From: Actinomycetota bacterium
GTDB lineage: Bacteria; Actinomycetota; Thermoleophilia; Solirubrobacterales; Solirubrobacteraceae
Assembly (NCBI GenBank): GCA_005888335.1
Contig: VAWY01000170.1
Span: 1-14,524 of the forward strand
Direction: 5' to 3'
DNA length: 14,524 nucleotides
Under the pieces are notes generated by a model, which saw nothing but the letters and a program-made list of their open reading frames with translations, searched no databases and was not told where the DNA came from. A program made the translations under genes and the position numbers. Positions 1 through 6,652 of the stretch are shown in pieces (position 1 is the first letter of the stretch; each line of letters begins with the position of its first letter).

Positions 1-280
1 TGGCGTCAACCACCGTGTCGGGCTCTTCGCACGCGGTCAGCAGCAGGACACGCGCCTTCGGCAGCTCGGAGGCCAGTCGCTTGAGGGCCACCAGGCCGCT
101 CATGCGTGGCATCTGGAGATCGAGAACCACGACGTCGGGCTGGTGCTCGTGGGCGGACTCGAGGGCTTCGATGCCATCGGCGGCCATGGCCACCACCTCG
201 ATGTCGGGATGTCGCTCGAGCGCGGCGGTCAGTGCCTCGCGAACGAGCGGGAAGTCATCCGCCAGCAGAACCTTGGTCAT
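1..280 (-). CDS. Response regulator, N-terminal receiver domain (partial, runs off the window)
   Basis: The 93 visible codons form most of a CheY-like receiver domain of a two-component response regulator, the part phosphorylated by a sensor histidine kinase. The start MTKVLLADDFPLVREALTAA carries the acidic pair D8-D9. The phospho-acceptor is D54 in VVVLDLQMPRMSG, and the conserved switch threonine is T82 in VLLLTACEE. The spacing fits the NarL/FixJ class, whose output would be a LuxR-type helix-turn-helix, but that part lies outside the window, so the class is inferred. The ATG at 278-280 was chosen because receiver homology begins at residue 2; no clear Shine-Dalgarno lies upstream. No partner kinase is visible. 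The gene is divergent from the broken response regulator at 640-1096. Confidence 0.88.
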   Translation of the reverse strand, partial: MTKVLLADDFPLVREALTAALERHPDIEVVAMAADGIEALESAHEHQPDVVVLDLQMPRMSGLVALKRLASELPKARVLLLTACEEPDTVVDA

Positions 281-639
281 TGACCATTCGAGTCGTCGCG
301 GCGGTCTCCGTTACGGCCGCGAAGACGGTATGACCAAACTCTGCAAGGGTCTCGCGCAGACGACTGCGATTTCCCGCAAGACGCGCACGAGAGTTCGGGT
401 GGCCGCCCTTCGTCCGGACGCCTACGGAGTGGGCTACCCGCCGACGAACCCCCAAACAGTTCCTCGCGAGGGTCACACCATCGGATGGCGGCGACGCTCG
501 ATCAGGCCAGGCCTTCCCCGCCCTCGGCGCATGGCACGTCGTCGTGGCTTTACCGCGGCCGTCCGCGAGACGTTGACTTTCGCGCGATCGGCACGCTCCC
601 GCGCGCAGCGCTTGATCCCCGCGGGAGAGGAGGTTCTCG
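281..639. other. Divergent intergenic region without a recognisable gene
   Basis: These 359 bases separate the leftward response regulator from the rightward response-regulator relic. Open frames exist on both strands, but their products are arginine-rich compositional reads with no recognisable motif. Promoters for the divergent genes would be expected here, but I could not identify convincing -35/-10 pairs. The one clear signal is a purine-rich Shine-Dalgarno, GGGAGAGGAGG, about 622-632, serving the ATG at 640. Confidence 0.5.
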
Positions 640-1096
640 ATGACGCGACGTCGAACGGGCGCCGTGCTCGCCGGCAGGACACGGATCCTCGTCGTCACCG
701 CCAGCGAGAAGGCCGAGGCACCGCTCGACGCGGTCGCCACCGGCGCGGTGGGCTACCTACCTGACCAAGCGCGTCAGCGGACGCGAGCTGCGCCAGGCGG
801 TGATGACGGTCCACAGCGGTGGCTCGGTCATCACTCCCTCGCTCGCCGGCCACCTGCTGCGCGAGTACTCGCACGTCTCGCGCGGCGTGCGCGTCAGTGG
901 TCGACCGCTTCTCATGTCGCGCGAGCAGGACATCCTGCGGCTCATGGCGCACGGCTACACCGACCGCGAGATCGGAGCGCAGCTCTACGTCTTGACGCGC
1001 ACCGTCCAGAACAACCTCACGCGTATCCGCCTGAAGACAGGCCTTCGCCGCCGCTCCGAGCTGGCGCGGTGGGCGGTCGAGCGCGCCATGGCCTGA
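640..1096 (+). pseudogene. Response regulator relic (half receiver plus LuxR-type HTH), frameshifted
   Basis: The reading frame from the ATG at 640, preceded by a strong Shine-Dalgarno, gives RTRILVVTASEKAEAP and ends as DAVATGAVGYL. This is the last part of a receiver domain (beta4-alpha4-beta5). The frame is then lost at 753-760, where CTAC occurs twice in tandem. Reading on one frame over gives LTKRVSGRELRQAV, a linker, and a complete LuxR/NarL helix-turn-helix (MSREQDILRLMAHGY, then REIGAQL and RTVQNNLTRIRLKTG) ending at the TGA 1094-1096. The first half of the receiver, including the phospho-aspartate, is missing. The gene therefore has both an internal or 5' deletion and a frameshift. 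An alternative is that the downstream frame alone is translated from about 800 as a stand-alone HTH protein. Confidence 0.8.
753..760 (+). repeat. 4-bp tandem duplication (CTAC x2) causing the frameshift
   Basis: GG-CTAC-CTAC-CTG lies exactly where the receiver motif GYL should continue into TK. Removing one CTAC restores GYLTKRVSG in a single frame, so slippage-type duplication is the simplest explanation of the broken frame. Confidence 0.7.
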
Positions 1097-1322
1097 GCGG
1101 CGAAAGCGCCCGTCTCGGCCTGCCTTCTCGCCAGAGCTGGCCACTGCGGCCCAGCGGCGAGCCGGCGTGTGAGCGAACGAGCGCTCCGCCGCCGGCGTCG
1201 CTCGTCGCGCCACGCGCCAGCGCTCGGATCGGCCTGGCGTCGCAGCCCTCGGCCCACCAGCAGCGCTGGGCATCGACGTGCGGGAGGAGCACAATCGCGC
1301 TCGTGCGCGACGGTGACGTCCC

Positions 1323-2021
1323 TTGGTCGGGCCCGAGGACGTCGCCCTGCGGCTCCTGGGCGCCGTGATCTTCGGCGCGGTGATCGGGCTGGAGCGCGAG
1401 ACCCGCAACAAGCTGGCGGGCTTGCGTACGCACGCGCTCGTCGCCGGCGGGGCGGCGGTGTTCACGATCGCCGGTGCGTACGGGTTCTCCGACATCGATC
1501 GCGGGCCGAACGTCGATCCAATGCGCGTGGCGGCGCAGGTGGCCTCGGGGATCGGCTTCATCGGCGCCGGGGCCATCATCCGCGACCGCGGCTCGGTGCG
1601 AGGCATCACCACCGCGGCGGCGCTGTGGACGAGCGCGGCGCTCGGCACCGCCGCCGGTGCGGGACTGTGGTGGGTCAGCGCGTTCGGAACGCTCGCGACG
1701 CTGCTCGTCCTGGTTGGGCTGCGCGGCGCGGTTAGCGGACGCGTGGCCGCCCTCAAGACGCCGATCCACACGGTTGAGCTCGAGTATGGGCGTGGGTACG
1801 GCACGCTCGGGCCCGCGCTGGAGGCGGTGCGCGAGAGCGGGGCCCAGCTCGAGGACCTCGTCATCGACGACGACGAAGGCGGCCTCAGGCGCGTCGCCGT
1901 GGACGTGCGCGTCGGTCACCCGGAAGACCTCGACGACATCGCCGCGGCGATCGCGACCCGTCCCGAAGTCCGTCGCTGCGTCGTGCGCCGCGCGCACGTC
2001 GAACCCCGGCGGCCTGGCTGA
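1323..2021 (+). CDS. MgtC/SapB family membrane protein
   Basis: This 232-residue protein matches the MgtC/SapB family in motif order. A first membrane helix (about 11-23) ends in the family signature GLERE (22-26). A segment with R35-T36-H37 precedes the second helix (about 38-54). The glycine-rich helix VASGIGFIGAGAII (73-86) follows, then GITTAAALWTSAALG (94-108) and a long hydrophobic stretch to about 133. The soluble C-terminal part (about 147-225) has the alternating beta/alpha pattern of the ACT-like domain found in many family members. MgtC proteins act in the inner membrane and are linked to magnesium limitation, acid stress and inhibition of the F1Fo ATP synthase; the exact role of this one is unknown. 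TTG at 1323 is the first possible start after an in-frame stop at 1314-1316, and it places the first helix at the usual distance. No good Shine-Dalgarno is close to it. Confidence 0.88.
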   Translation: MVGPEDVALRLLGAVIFGAVIGLERETRNKLAGLRTHALVAGGAAVFTIAGAYGFSDIDRGPNVDPMRVAAQVASGIGFIGAGAIIRDRGSVRGITTAAALWTSAALGTAAGAGLWWVSAFGTLATLLVLVGLRGAVSGRVAALKTPIHTVELEYGRGYGTLGPALEAVRESGAQLEDLVIDDDEGGLRRVAVDVRVGHPEDLDDIAAAIATRPEVRRCVVRRAHVEPRRPG

Positions 2022-2112
2022 CCCGTCGCTCGGCCCCGGGCGCGCCGTCCCGCCGGCCGTTCCGCGCGCCGCACGGCGGCGCCGCGCTGACCGCGCTTCA
2101 GCCCGGTCTGCG

Positions 2113-2596
2113 CTACGGCACGAGCTTGAAGTTCTGGCGGTGGCCGTCGTTGTGGTCGTCCTCTACGACGAGGATGCCCTCCGGGAACCGAGGGCCCAAT
2201 GGGGTGGTCGTCACGTCGAGCCCGTCGGTGTGCTGGCCACCTTCGATCCCGCGCGCCGCTGCCACCGTGAGCGTGCGGACGAATCGGTTGTCGCCCTCGC
2301 GCCGCTAGAACCGCGTAGCTGTCGCTTCCCTGGACGGCGGCCACGAGCCAGCCGGTACCTCGCGGCCCCTCGGCGATCGCCGGGCCCTCGAGGTCAGCAG
2401 TCACGTCGCCGCGGGCGCCGGCGGCGTCGACGAGCGTTCGCTTCGTGCCGGCGCCCGGCTCCGCGCCGTACTTCCAGATCGCGTGCTCCTCCTCGGAGAT
2501 GTAGAAGTGGCCGAGCGCGTCGTCGGCGACGCACCCCTCGGCGTCGCCGCCGACGTCCAAGCCGTGGACCCGCCGCGCCGCCAGCGCGCCAAACAT
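2113..2596 (-). pseudogene. 3-phytase (beta-propeller) C-terminal relic, frameshifted
   Basis: Read leftward, the sequence gives GDAEGCVADDALGHFYISEE, then HAIWKYGAEPG and TADLEGPAIAE, and finally VQGSDSYAV. These are hallmark segments of the six-bladed beta-propeller (alkaline) phytases, which bind calcium through such acidic loops. The frame breaks close to 2303-2308. One frame over, it continues as REGDNRFVRTLTV, HTDGLDVTTTPLGPRFPEG and DDHNDGHRQNFKLVP, followed by the stop at 2113-2115; this is the usual C-terminus of the family. A one-base insertion is sufficient to explain the break. About 160 residues remain of a family usually 350-400 long, and similarity ends abruptly near 2597, where a recombinase relic begins on the other strand. 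The enzyme would have been a secreted phosphatase acting on inositol hexakisphosphate. Confidence 0.82.
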
Positions 2597-2598
2597 AG

Positions 2599-2904
2599 GC
2601 GCCAGACCTCACGATGATCGACCGCCACTACGGCCACCTCGCCCGCGACGGACGCGAGCACGCCATCCGCTTGCTCGACGCCCTCGCCGACTCGCACAAC
2701 GGTGCGCCCGTGGACGTTCGTGGACGCTCGGCGGACGTTGCCGACCCGCTCGGCCCGCGCACGATGACCGCCGACTGGCAGGCTGAGCAGGAAACCCTCG
2801 AGGAGCCCTCTGCCGGTCGGCACAGCCACGCGAACCCTTCGTGGTCGAGGCGCACGTCAGCGCGCCGCCAGAGCTGGAGCCACGCGTACGAGCACACGTC
2901 CTGA
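2599..2904 (+). pseudogene. Tyrosine recombinase/integrase, C-terminal relic
   Basis: An in-frame stop (2596-2598) is followed by APDLTMIDRHYGHLARDGRE and HAIRLLDALAD. This is the box surrounding the catalytic tyrosine of tyrosine recombinases in actinobacterial integrated elements, with the nucleophile being the Tyr of RHYGHL. A hydrophilic tail with WQAEQETLEEPSAG near 2775-2820 resembles integrase tails that I recognise in outline only. The core-binding domain and the catalytic R...HxxR residues are absent, so the fragment cannot recombine DNA. It abuts the truncated phytase within a few bases. The frame stays open to a TGA at 2902-2904, but sequence beyond about 2820 overlaps the sigma-factor relic on the other strand, so the last 25 codons are probably not original. 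Confidence 0.78.
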
Positions 2905-3005
2905 ACGAGGGTCAGCGGCGGGTTGACGCGCCAGACGACGGCGCGCTCGAGCCGCCCGGCGTGGTCGGCGATGTAGGCCTCGACCCGCTCGCAGCGGCTA
3001 CGCAT
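2815..3005 (-). pseudogene. Sigma-70-like factor, region 2 fragment
   Basis: From the ATG at 3003-3005 the leftward frame reads ERVEAYIADHAGRLERAV, then VQDVCSYAWLQLWRRADVRL and GFAWLC. This is the helix pattern of region 2 in small sigma-70-like factors of actinobacterial accessory elements, where an acidic D(A/V)C..AW helix takes the place of the usual DLxQE motif. Recognisable sequence stops near 2815, so region 4 (the -35 binding HTH) is missing and the recombinase relic begins on the opposite strand. The start codon overlaps the stop codon of the preceding relic (ATG at 3003-3005, stop 2999-3001), which suggests an ancestral translationally coupled operon. Confidence 0.6.
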
Positions 3006-3221
3006 CGCCGGCCTCGCGTGCGGCGTGGATCGCCGGGTCGTGTCGAGGCGTACGAGCACGGCCGGCTCGTCGCGGCGCTCGCTCTGAGCGACGTAGTCGG
3101 CGACGAGCGCCTCGAGCTCCGCTTGCGAGGTGAGTCCGCGCTCGACGAGGAAGCTGCGCCCCGGGCCGGGCAGCCTGCGGGCGTGCTCGAGACCAAGCAC
3201 CCGGAGCCGGGGCGACGCCAC
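2999..3221 (-). pseudogene. Small conserved gene of unknown function, frameshifted
   Basis: The leftward frame starting with GTG at 3219-3221 gives RVLGLEHARRLPGPGRSFLV, then ERGLTSQAELEALVADYVAQ and SERRDEPAVLVRL. One frame over, near 3041-3046, it continues as HDPAIHAAREAGDA with a stop at 2999-3001. The helical segment AELEALVADYVAQSER looks conserved and lies between the metallopeptidase relic and the sigma relic. I do not recognise a named function. The two-frame reading makes an inactive copy likely. Alternatively, the first frame alone could be expressed as a fusion running into the sigma fragment, since both share that frame. Confidence 0.45.
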
Positions 3222-3260
3222 CGCCCAGCGGCGCCGCGCTCCCGCGAGCCGCCGCTGTGC

Positions 3261-3597
3261 CTACGGGGCCAGCGCCGTCTCGCTCGCCTCCCCCAGCCCG
3301 CGGTCCAAGGCGTCCTCGATCCGGCGCGCCAGGCGGTCGATCAGGTGCGCCACCCGCTCGATCGTCGCCAGTGTCGCCACTCAGACCACGAGTCGAGATA
3401 CGGGATCGAGGAGCCCGACGTGTCGAGCCCCAGCGAGCAGCAGACCGTGTAGGCGCACTCGACGACGAGCTCCTCCTCGGCATTGGCGAGCACCGGATCG
3501 CCGTCCCGGCGATCGACGCGCCACCAGCGCGTGCGCCAGCTCGTGCACCAGCCGGCACAACCGCAAGCTCCGCGTTCCAGGTCATCGGCTGACGGGC
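3261..3597 (-). pseudogene. ArdC/ImmA-like zinc metallopeptidase, C-terminal relic with several frameshifts
   Basis: Three frames must be joined. One gives RQPMTWNAEL. The next gives LRLCRLVHELAHALV, which holds the HExxH-type zinc site H-E-L-A-H. The next gives VDRRDGDPVLANAEEELVVE, with the downstream acidic ligand helix, then CSLGLDTSGSSIPYLDSW. A final shift near 3378 gives TLATIERVAHLIDRLARRIE, ending at the stop 3261-3263. The order HELAHA, AE(E)ExVVE, LDTSGxSxPY matches the peptidase part of ArdC-like antirestriction or ImmA/IrrE-type proteins carried on mobile elements. The N-terminal DNA-binding part is not recognisable upstream of 3600. With at least two, probably three, frameshifts the gene is not functional. 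Confidence 0.68.
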
Positions 3598-3740
3598 GTC
3601 TTCCACGCCGGCCGCGAACAGCAGGCCGCGACTCGATCCGTCGACGAGCCGACCGCGCAGGCGAGTACGACCGCCCGAACCTGAAGGTCTTGCGCCGCGC
3701 GATCACCGGCGACGCCTCGTGGCCGCCGACCACCGACGCG

Positions 3741-3776
3741 CGCTCTTCACAGCGAAAACAGACGCTCTTCAAAGCG
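3741..3776 (+). repeat. Two 14-bp direct repeats with 22-bp period
   Basis: CGCTCTTCACAGCG (3741-3754) and CGCTCTTCAAAGCG (3763-3776) differ at one base. Each begins with CGCT and ends with AGCG, so each is also a small inverted repeat. The centre-to-centre distance is 22 bases. Confidence 0.75.
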
Positions 3777-3823
3777 CCTTCACAGCCGTCCGGTAGACAT
3801 TCGGCTGCGAGAACTACGCATAT

Positions 3824-3867
3824 GAACGCAGCCGGTTCTGGTTCTGAACGCAGCCGGTTCTGGTTCG
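3824..3867 (+). repeat. 22-bp tandem direct repeat, two copies
   Basis: The unit GAACGCAGCCGGTTCTGGTT plus two more bases occurs at 3824-3845 and again at 3846-3867; only the last base differs. Within each unit GAAC and GTTC form a dyad. On the minus strand the hexamer AGAACC appears twice in each copy. Confidence 0.85.
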
Positions 3868-3884
3868 CAAGGTGCGCGGTGTTC

Positions 3885-3913
3885 GCTGTCGGACAGCCTC
3901 CGGCTCGGACAGC
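3885..3913 (+). promoter_or_regulatory. 13-bp palindrome with a repeated half-site (candidate operator)
   Basis: GCTGTC-G-GACAGC occupies 3885-3897. The segment TCGGACAGC (3889-3897) recurs at 3905-3913. The location, 36-64 bases before a start codon, suits an operator, but no binding protein is identified. Confidence 0.4.
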
Positions 3914-3948
3914 ATTGGATTCCTCAGACCGACTAGAGGAGTCGTCGA

Positions 3949-5385
3949 ATGCCTTTGCCCTTCTTGCGAGTCGCGCCGGCCGTTGCCGTCCTCGCGCTCG
4001 CCGTGCCAGCCGCACCCGCGCATGCCGCGCTCAGCGCCGTGGGCCCGACTGACCCGGCGACGAAAGCGCCGGCGTTCTACACGGACGCCAACGGGCTCCA
4101 GCTCGCGCTGTGCCACCCCGGCACGGCGAACTGCGGCCCGGCCGTGCCGGGCGAGGACTTTTACAACATGGCCACGTCGACGTTCACCGCTCCGAACGGC
4201 GGCACGGCGTTGCTGATCCTCGACATGACGCTGGCGCCGAACGCCTCGGGCAACCCGGCCGCGTTTAACCGCGTGCGCGTCCAGCTCGACGGCTTCCCCG
4301 CCGGCACGTACAACATCACCCACCCCTATGGGACCGACACCGTCACCGTCGCCGGCGCCGGCGCGCGCGGCCGGACGACGACTGACATCGGCTGCCTGGT
4401 CACCGCCGTCGGGGTGTGCAACTTCGCCGACGCCATGGCCGGCCGCTACGGGCCGTTCCTGACCGCGGCGCCGGGCGGCGCGGCGCCTCCCGCGGGCTTC
4501 ATCGGCGACGCGGTGACCGAGGTGCCGGTCATCGGCAGCCCGCTGGGCACCAACTTCTTCCGCGTCGAGGGCCCCGGCCTGCCGGCCGGCGGGGCGCAGT
4601 CCAACACGTTCGCGCTGATGGGCAAGCTGTTCGCCGGCGCGGTCCCCGCGTTCGCCAGTAGTGGCGACGTCGCCTTCGCCGACCAGCTGACGAACACCAA
4701 GAGCGCGACCAAGACGGTCACCGTGACCAGCAGCGGCATCCCCGGCGCCGGGTCGAACCTGACCATCAGCGGCGTGACCGTGACCGGCGCCAACGCGGGC
4801 GACTACGCGGTCGCGGCCAACACGTGCGCCGGCAAGACGCTACCGGCGGGCGGCACGTGCACCGTCGACGTCACGCTGACCCCCGGCGCGACGGGAACGC
4901 GCAGCGCCGCGCTGACGTTCGCCGACAACACGGTCGCGGCCACGCACGTCGTCGCGCTGACCGGCAAGGGCATCGCGCCGGCCCCCGCACCGGCGCCGGC
5001 CCCGGCCCCCGCGCCCGCTCCGGCCCCGGCTCCGGCGCTCGCTCCGGTCATCACACCCACCGTCACGACGCCGCAGCTCAAGCTCGACGCGCTGACGGTC
5101 ACCAGCCACATGAGCCTGCGCTCGGCCCGCCGCGGCGGCCTGCGCCTCGTCGTCTTCGCGCCCCAGGGCGCCCGGGTCGTCAAGGTCCGCCTGCTGCGCA
5201 ACGGCCACGTGATCACGCGGACGATCCGCTCGGTCACCGGCGACGGCGTGCTCACGATCGTGCTGCCGCGCAGCGCGAAGGGCCGGCACAGGCTGACCCG
5301 CGGCACCTACTCCGTGCAGGTGACGCCGGGCCAGCGGCCGGGCCAGTACGGCGCGACCACCTCGCGGACGGTGCGCATCCGGTAG
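3949..5385 (+). CDS. Secreted protein with Hydin-like Ig domain and Pro-Ala linker
   Basis: This 478-residue product begins with a signal peptide (MPLPFLRVAPAVAVLALAVP, cleavage probably after AHA at 24-26). Residues about 27-230 contain segments such as GPTDPATKAPAFYTDANGLQ, LALCHPG and GTNFFRVEGPGLP. These resemble the N-terminal region of secreted proteins of unknown function in actinobacteria. Residues about 235-342 form an ASPM-SPD-2-Hydin-like (choice-of-anchor D) Ig fold, with GDVAFADQLTNTKSATKTVT, GANAGDYAV, a conserved Cys pair (NTCAGKTLPAGGTCTVDV) and VVALTGKG. A Pro-Ala repeat linker (about 343-367) and a basic beta-rich C-terminal domain follow. No sortase motif or C-terminal membrane anchor is seen, so the protein is probably released or held non-covalently at the surface. 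Start supported by Shine-Dalgarno 3935-3941. Confidence 0.85.
   Translation: MPLPFLRVAPAVAVLALAVPAAPAHAALSAVGPTDPATKAPAFYTDANGLQLALCHPGTANCGPAVPGEDFYNMATSTFTAPNGGTALLILDMTLAPNASGNPAAFNRVRVQLDGFPAGTYNITHPYGTDTVTVAGAGARGRTTTDIGCLVTAVGVCNFADAMAGRYGPFLTAAPGGAAPPAGFIGDAVTEVPVIGSPLGTNFFRVEGPGLPAGGAQSNTFALMGKLFAGAVPAFASSGDVAFADQLTNTKSATKTVTVTSSGIPGAGSNLTISGVTVTGANAGDYAVAANTCAGKTLPAGGTCTVDVTLTPGATGTRSAALTFADNTVAATHVVALTGKGIAPAPAPAPAPAPAPAPAPAPALAPVITPTVTTPQLKLDALTVTSHMSLRSARRGGLRLVVFAPQGARVVKVRLLRNGHVITRTIRSVTGDGVLTIVLPRSAKGRHRLTRGTYSVQVTPGQRPGQYGATTSRTVRIR
4978..5046 (+). repeat. Pro-Ala coding repeat
   Basis: A run of alternating Ala and Pro codons (GCN-CCN) encodes a rigid linker between the Hydin-like domain and the C-terminal domain. 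The third codon positions vary between units. Confidence 0.8.
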
Positions 5386-5420
5386 GCACCCGTGAAGCGC
5401 AACTGGCGATGTGCGAGACC

Positions 5421-5485
5421 CCGTGGCCGTCTTCGGCGGCCACGGATCGGAGAGCCCGCGGCTGTCGTGGCGGTCGCGGGCTCTC
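5421..5485 (+). terminator. Two tandem hairpins after the secreted protein gene
   Basis: The first hairpin, 5421-5446, pairs CCGTGGCCG with CGGCCACGG around CTTCG-like loop sequence. The second has a perfect 11-bp stem, GAGAGCCCGCG (5450-5460) with CGCGGGCTCTC (5475-5485) and a 14-base loop. Neither is followed by a T-run, which is common for terminators in GC-rich actinobacteria. They begin about 36 bases after the stop codon. Confidence 0.65.
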
Positions 5486-6263
5486 GGCGTCCGTAGGGGA
5501 TCTTCCTCCCCAGCGCTGATCCGTTGCTGTGGCGGGAGCTCTGGCTCACGCCAAGGGCACCAAAGCGCCACCAGTCTGCGTCGTGCCGAGGCAACCGCGC
5601 GCGCCACAGCGCCGCCGAGAACTCCGGCACCGAGACGTGCGGCATGGCCGACCTGATGAACGACGCCAAGGTGCGCAAGGCCACGTTCGGCTCCGGCTCG
5701 CAGACAGTCTTCGCGGAGGTCGGCCTCATCAGACGTGAAGGCACCCGGGCAGCACTCCACCGGGCCCGGGCGCGGACCGTCCAGCCGTCGCTGTCGGCGC
5801 CCGGAAGGACTGCTCGGCTTCCTCGAAGCGGCCTTGGCGCACGAGCCGTGCGCGTGGGTGCACGCAGCGCGGATGCAGTGCGGCCTGCCCAGCCGCACCT
5901 CGGCCAGACCGAGCCGCCCCAACGCGGCGATCTCGAGGTTCGGATCGCGGAGCCGTCGCCCACCGTCAGCGCCGACTTCGCGTGCCGCGCGCGCTGCACC
6001 GGACCGAGCGTCTGCTCGCCCCTGGGCAGCTTCAGCCGGATGTGCTCGGGACCCTCCGCGAGGTCTGCCAGCGGCCGACCGCGTCGGCCAGCCGCTCGCG
6101 GCCGCGCACTTGGCGTGGGCCACCGCGGTACTCGTCGGCGAGCCACAGGGCGACATGCGCCGGCGACTCCCGTCGCCGAGCCCCCGTACGCCCGCGCCCT
6201 GCGTCCGCTCGACGACCACCGCAACGCGATCCGCGCGAGCTCGCGGGGGTAGCGCTGCGGCGG
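5486..6263. other. Long region without an intact gene; possible TPR-gene remnants on the minus strand
   Basis: Long open frames exist on both strands but read as compositional arginine/alanine/proline sequence. The only stretches with protein-like character are on the minus strand. RDPNLEIAALGRLGLAEVRL (about 5884-5949) and RQGRFEEAEQSF (about 5805-5841), in different frames, resemble helix A/B pairs of tetratricopeptide repeats, as in the C-terminal parts of large ATPase-type transcription factors. No start, Shine-Dalgarno or continuous frame links them. I see no RNA gene or mobile-element ends here. Confidence 0.35.
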
Positions 6264-6635
6264 CTAGCGACGAGGTCGACGCCGTATCGACGAGCGGGCG
6301 GCCGGTGTGCACCTTGCGTCCGGCGCTTGTGCCGAGCACTCGATGAGAATGCGCGGCTGGCCTTGGGCACCGACTATGTCCAGCTGGACACCCTGCGAGC
6401 CGGCGTATGTGGCGCTCGCTACCAGCGCGCGCAGCCCGGCCCTGTCCATGTGACTGGTCCGGTGGAGGTCGACCACGAGCCACTGCGTGCCTTGTCCGAC
6501 GAGCGCCGCGACGCAGGCGCTGACCTGATGGCCGGCCGTTGCGCCGAGATGTCCGATGACCGCGATGTGTGAGATGCGGTCGCCGCGGACGAAGTGGACG
6601 GCGCTCGGGGTCGATCGTGTGGTCTGGGGGAACAT
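6264..6635 (-). CDS. STAS-domain protein (anti-sigma factor antagonist-like)
   Basis: This 123-residue protein has the STAS pattern: beta strands HIAVIGHLGA (23-32), helix VSACVAALVGQG, strand WLVVDLHRT (52-60), then the loop HMDRAGLRALV (62-72), helix, strand VQLDIVGA, and a final helix. STAS proteins of the SpoIIAA/RsbV type bind anti-sigma factors in partner-switching control. The usual phosphorylated Ser in the D-S-(S/T)-G loop is absent: here the loop is D64-R65-A66-G67, so control by phosphorylation at that place is not possible. The protein could be a constitutive antagonist, or a STAS module with another role. ATG at 6633-6635 has no clear Shine-Dalgarno; an internal start cannot be excluded. 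The gene starts 17 bases after the stop of the small secreted-peptide gene, on the same strand. Confidence 0.68.
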   Translation of the reverse strand: MFPQTTRSTPSAVHFVRGDRISHIAVIGHLGATAGHQVSACVAALVGQGTQWLVVDLHRTSHMDRAGLRALVASATYAGSQGVQLDIVGAQGQPRILIECSAQAPDARCTPAARSSIRRRPRR

Positions 6636-6652
6636 TGGGGGGATCGCTGGAG

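Larger units (their letters stand above)
3598..3948. promoter_or_regulatory. Repeat-rich leader region upstream of the 478-residue secreted protein gene
   Basis: No gene is supported here. The right half carries three sets of short repeats: two 14-base near-identical units at 3741 and 3763, a 22-base tandem repeat at 3824, and a 13-base palindrome at 3885 whose right arm recurs at 3905. The repeated spacing of about two DNA helical turns suggests protein binding sites. The region ends with a good Shine-Dalgarno (AGAGGAG, 3935-3941) seven bases before the ATG at 3949. Confidence 0.45.

Noticed and set aside
15..764. Plus-strand 249-codon frame at the left edge
   Set aside because: It is antisense to the receiver domain in 1-280 and then runs through non-coding sequence; no ribosome binding site or motif.
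695..1997. Minus-strand frames opposite the response-regulator relic and the MgtC gene
   Set aside because: The plus strand encodes clear MgtC motifs (GLERE, GIGFIGAGAII); the antisense frames show no family features.
4978..5046. Repetitive GC-rich tract considered as a CRISPR-like or regulatory repeat
   Set aside because: It is in frame and encodes an Ala-Pro linker between two folded domains; there are no spacers or conserved repeat units.
5524..6252. Plus-strand 242-codon frame after the tandem hairpins
   Set aside because: No Shine-Dalgarno and a compositional product; the only protein-like stretches in the region are on the other strand.
4840..6483. Long minus-strand frame (547 codons) opposite the secreted protein gene
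   Set aside because: Its downstream half is the antisense of well-supported coding sequence with signal peptide and domain motifs; the product is arginine/alanine-rich with no domain over most of its length.
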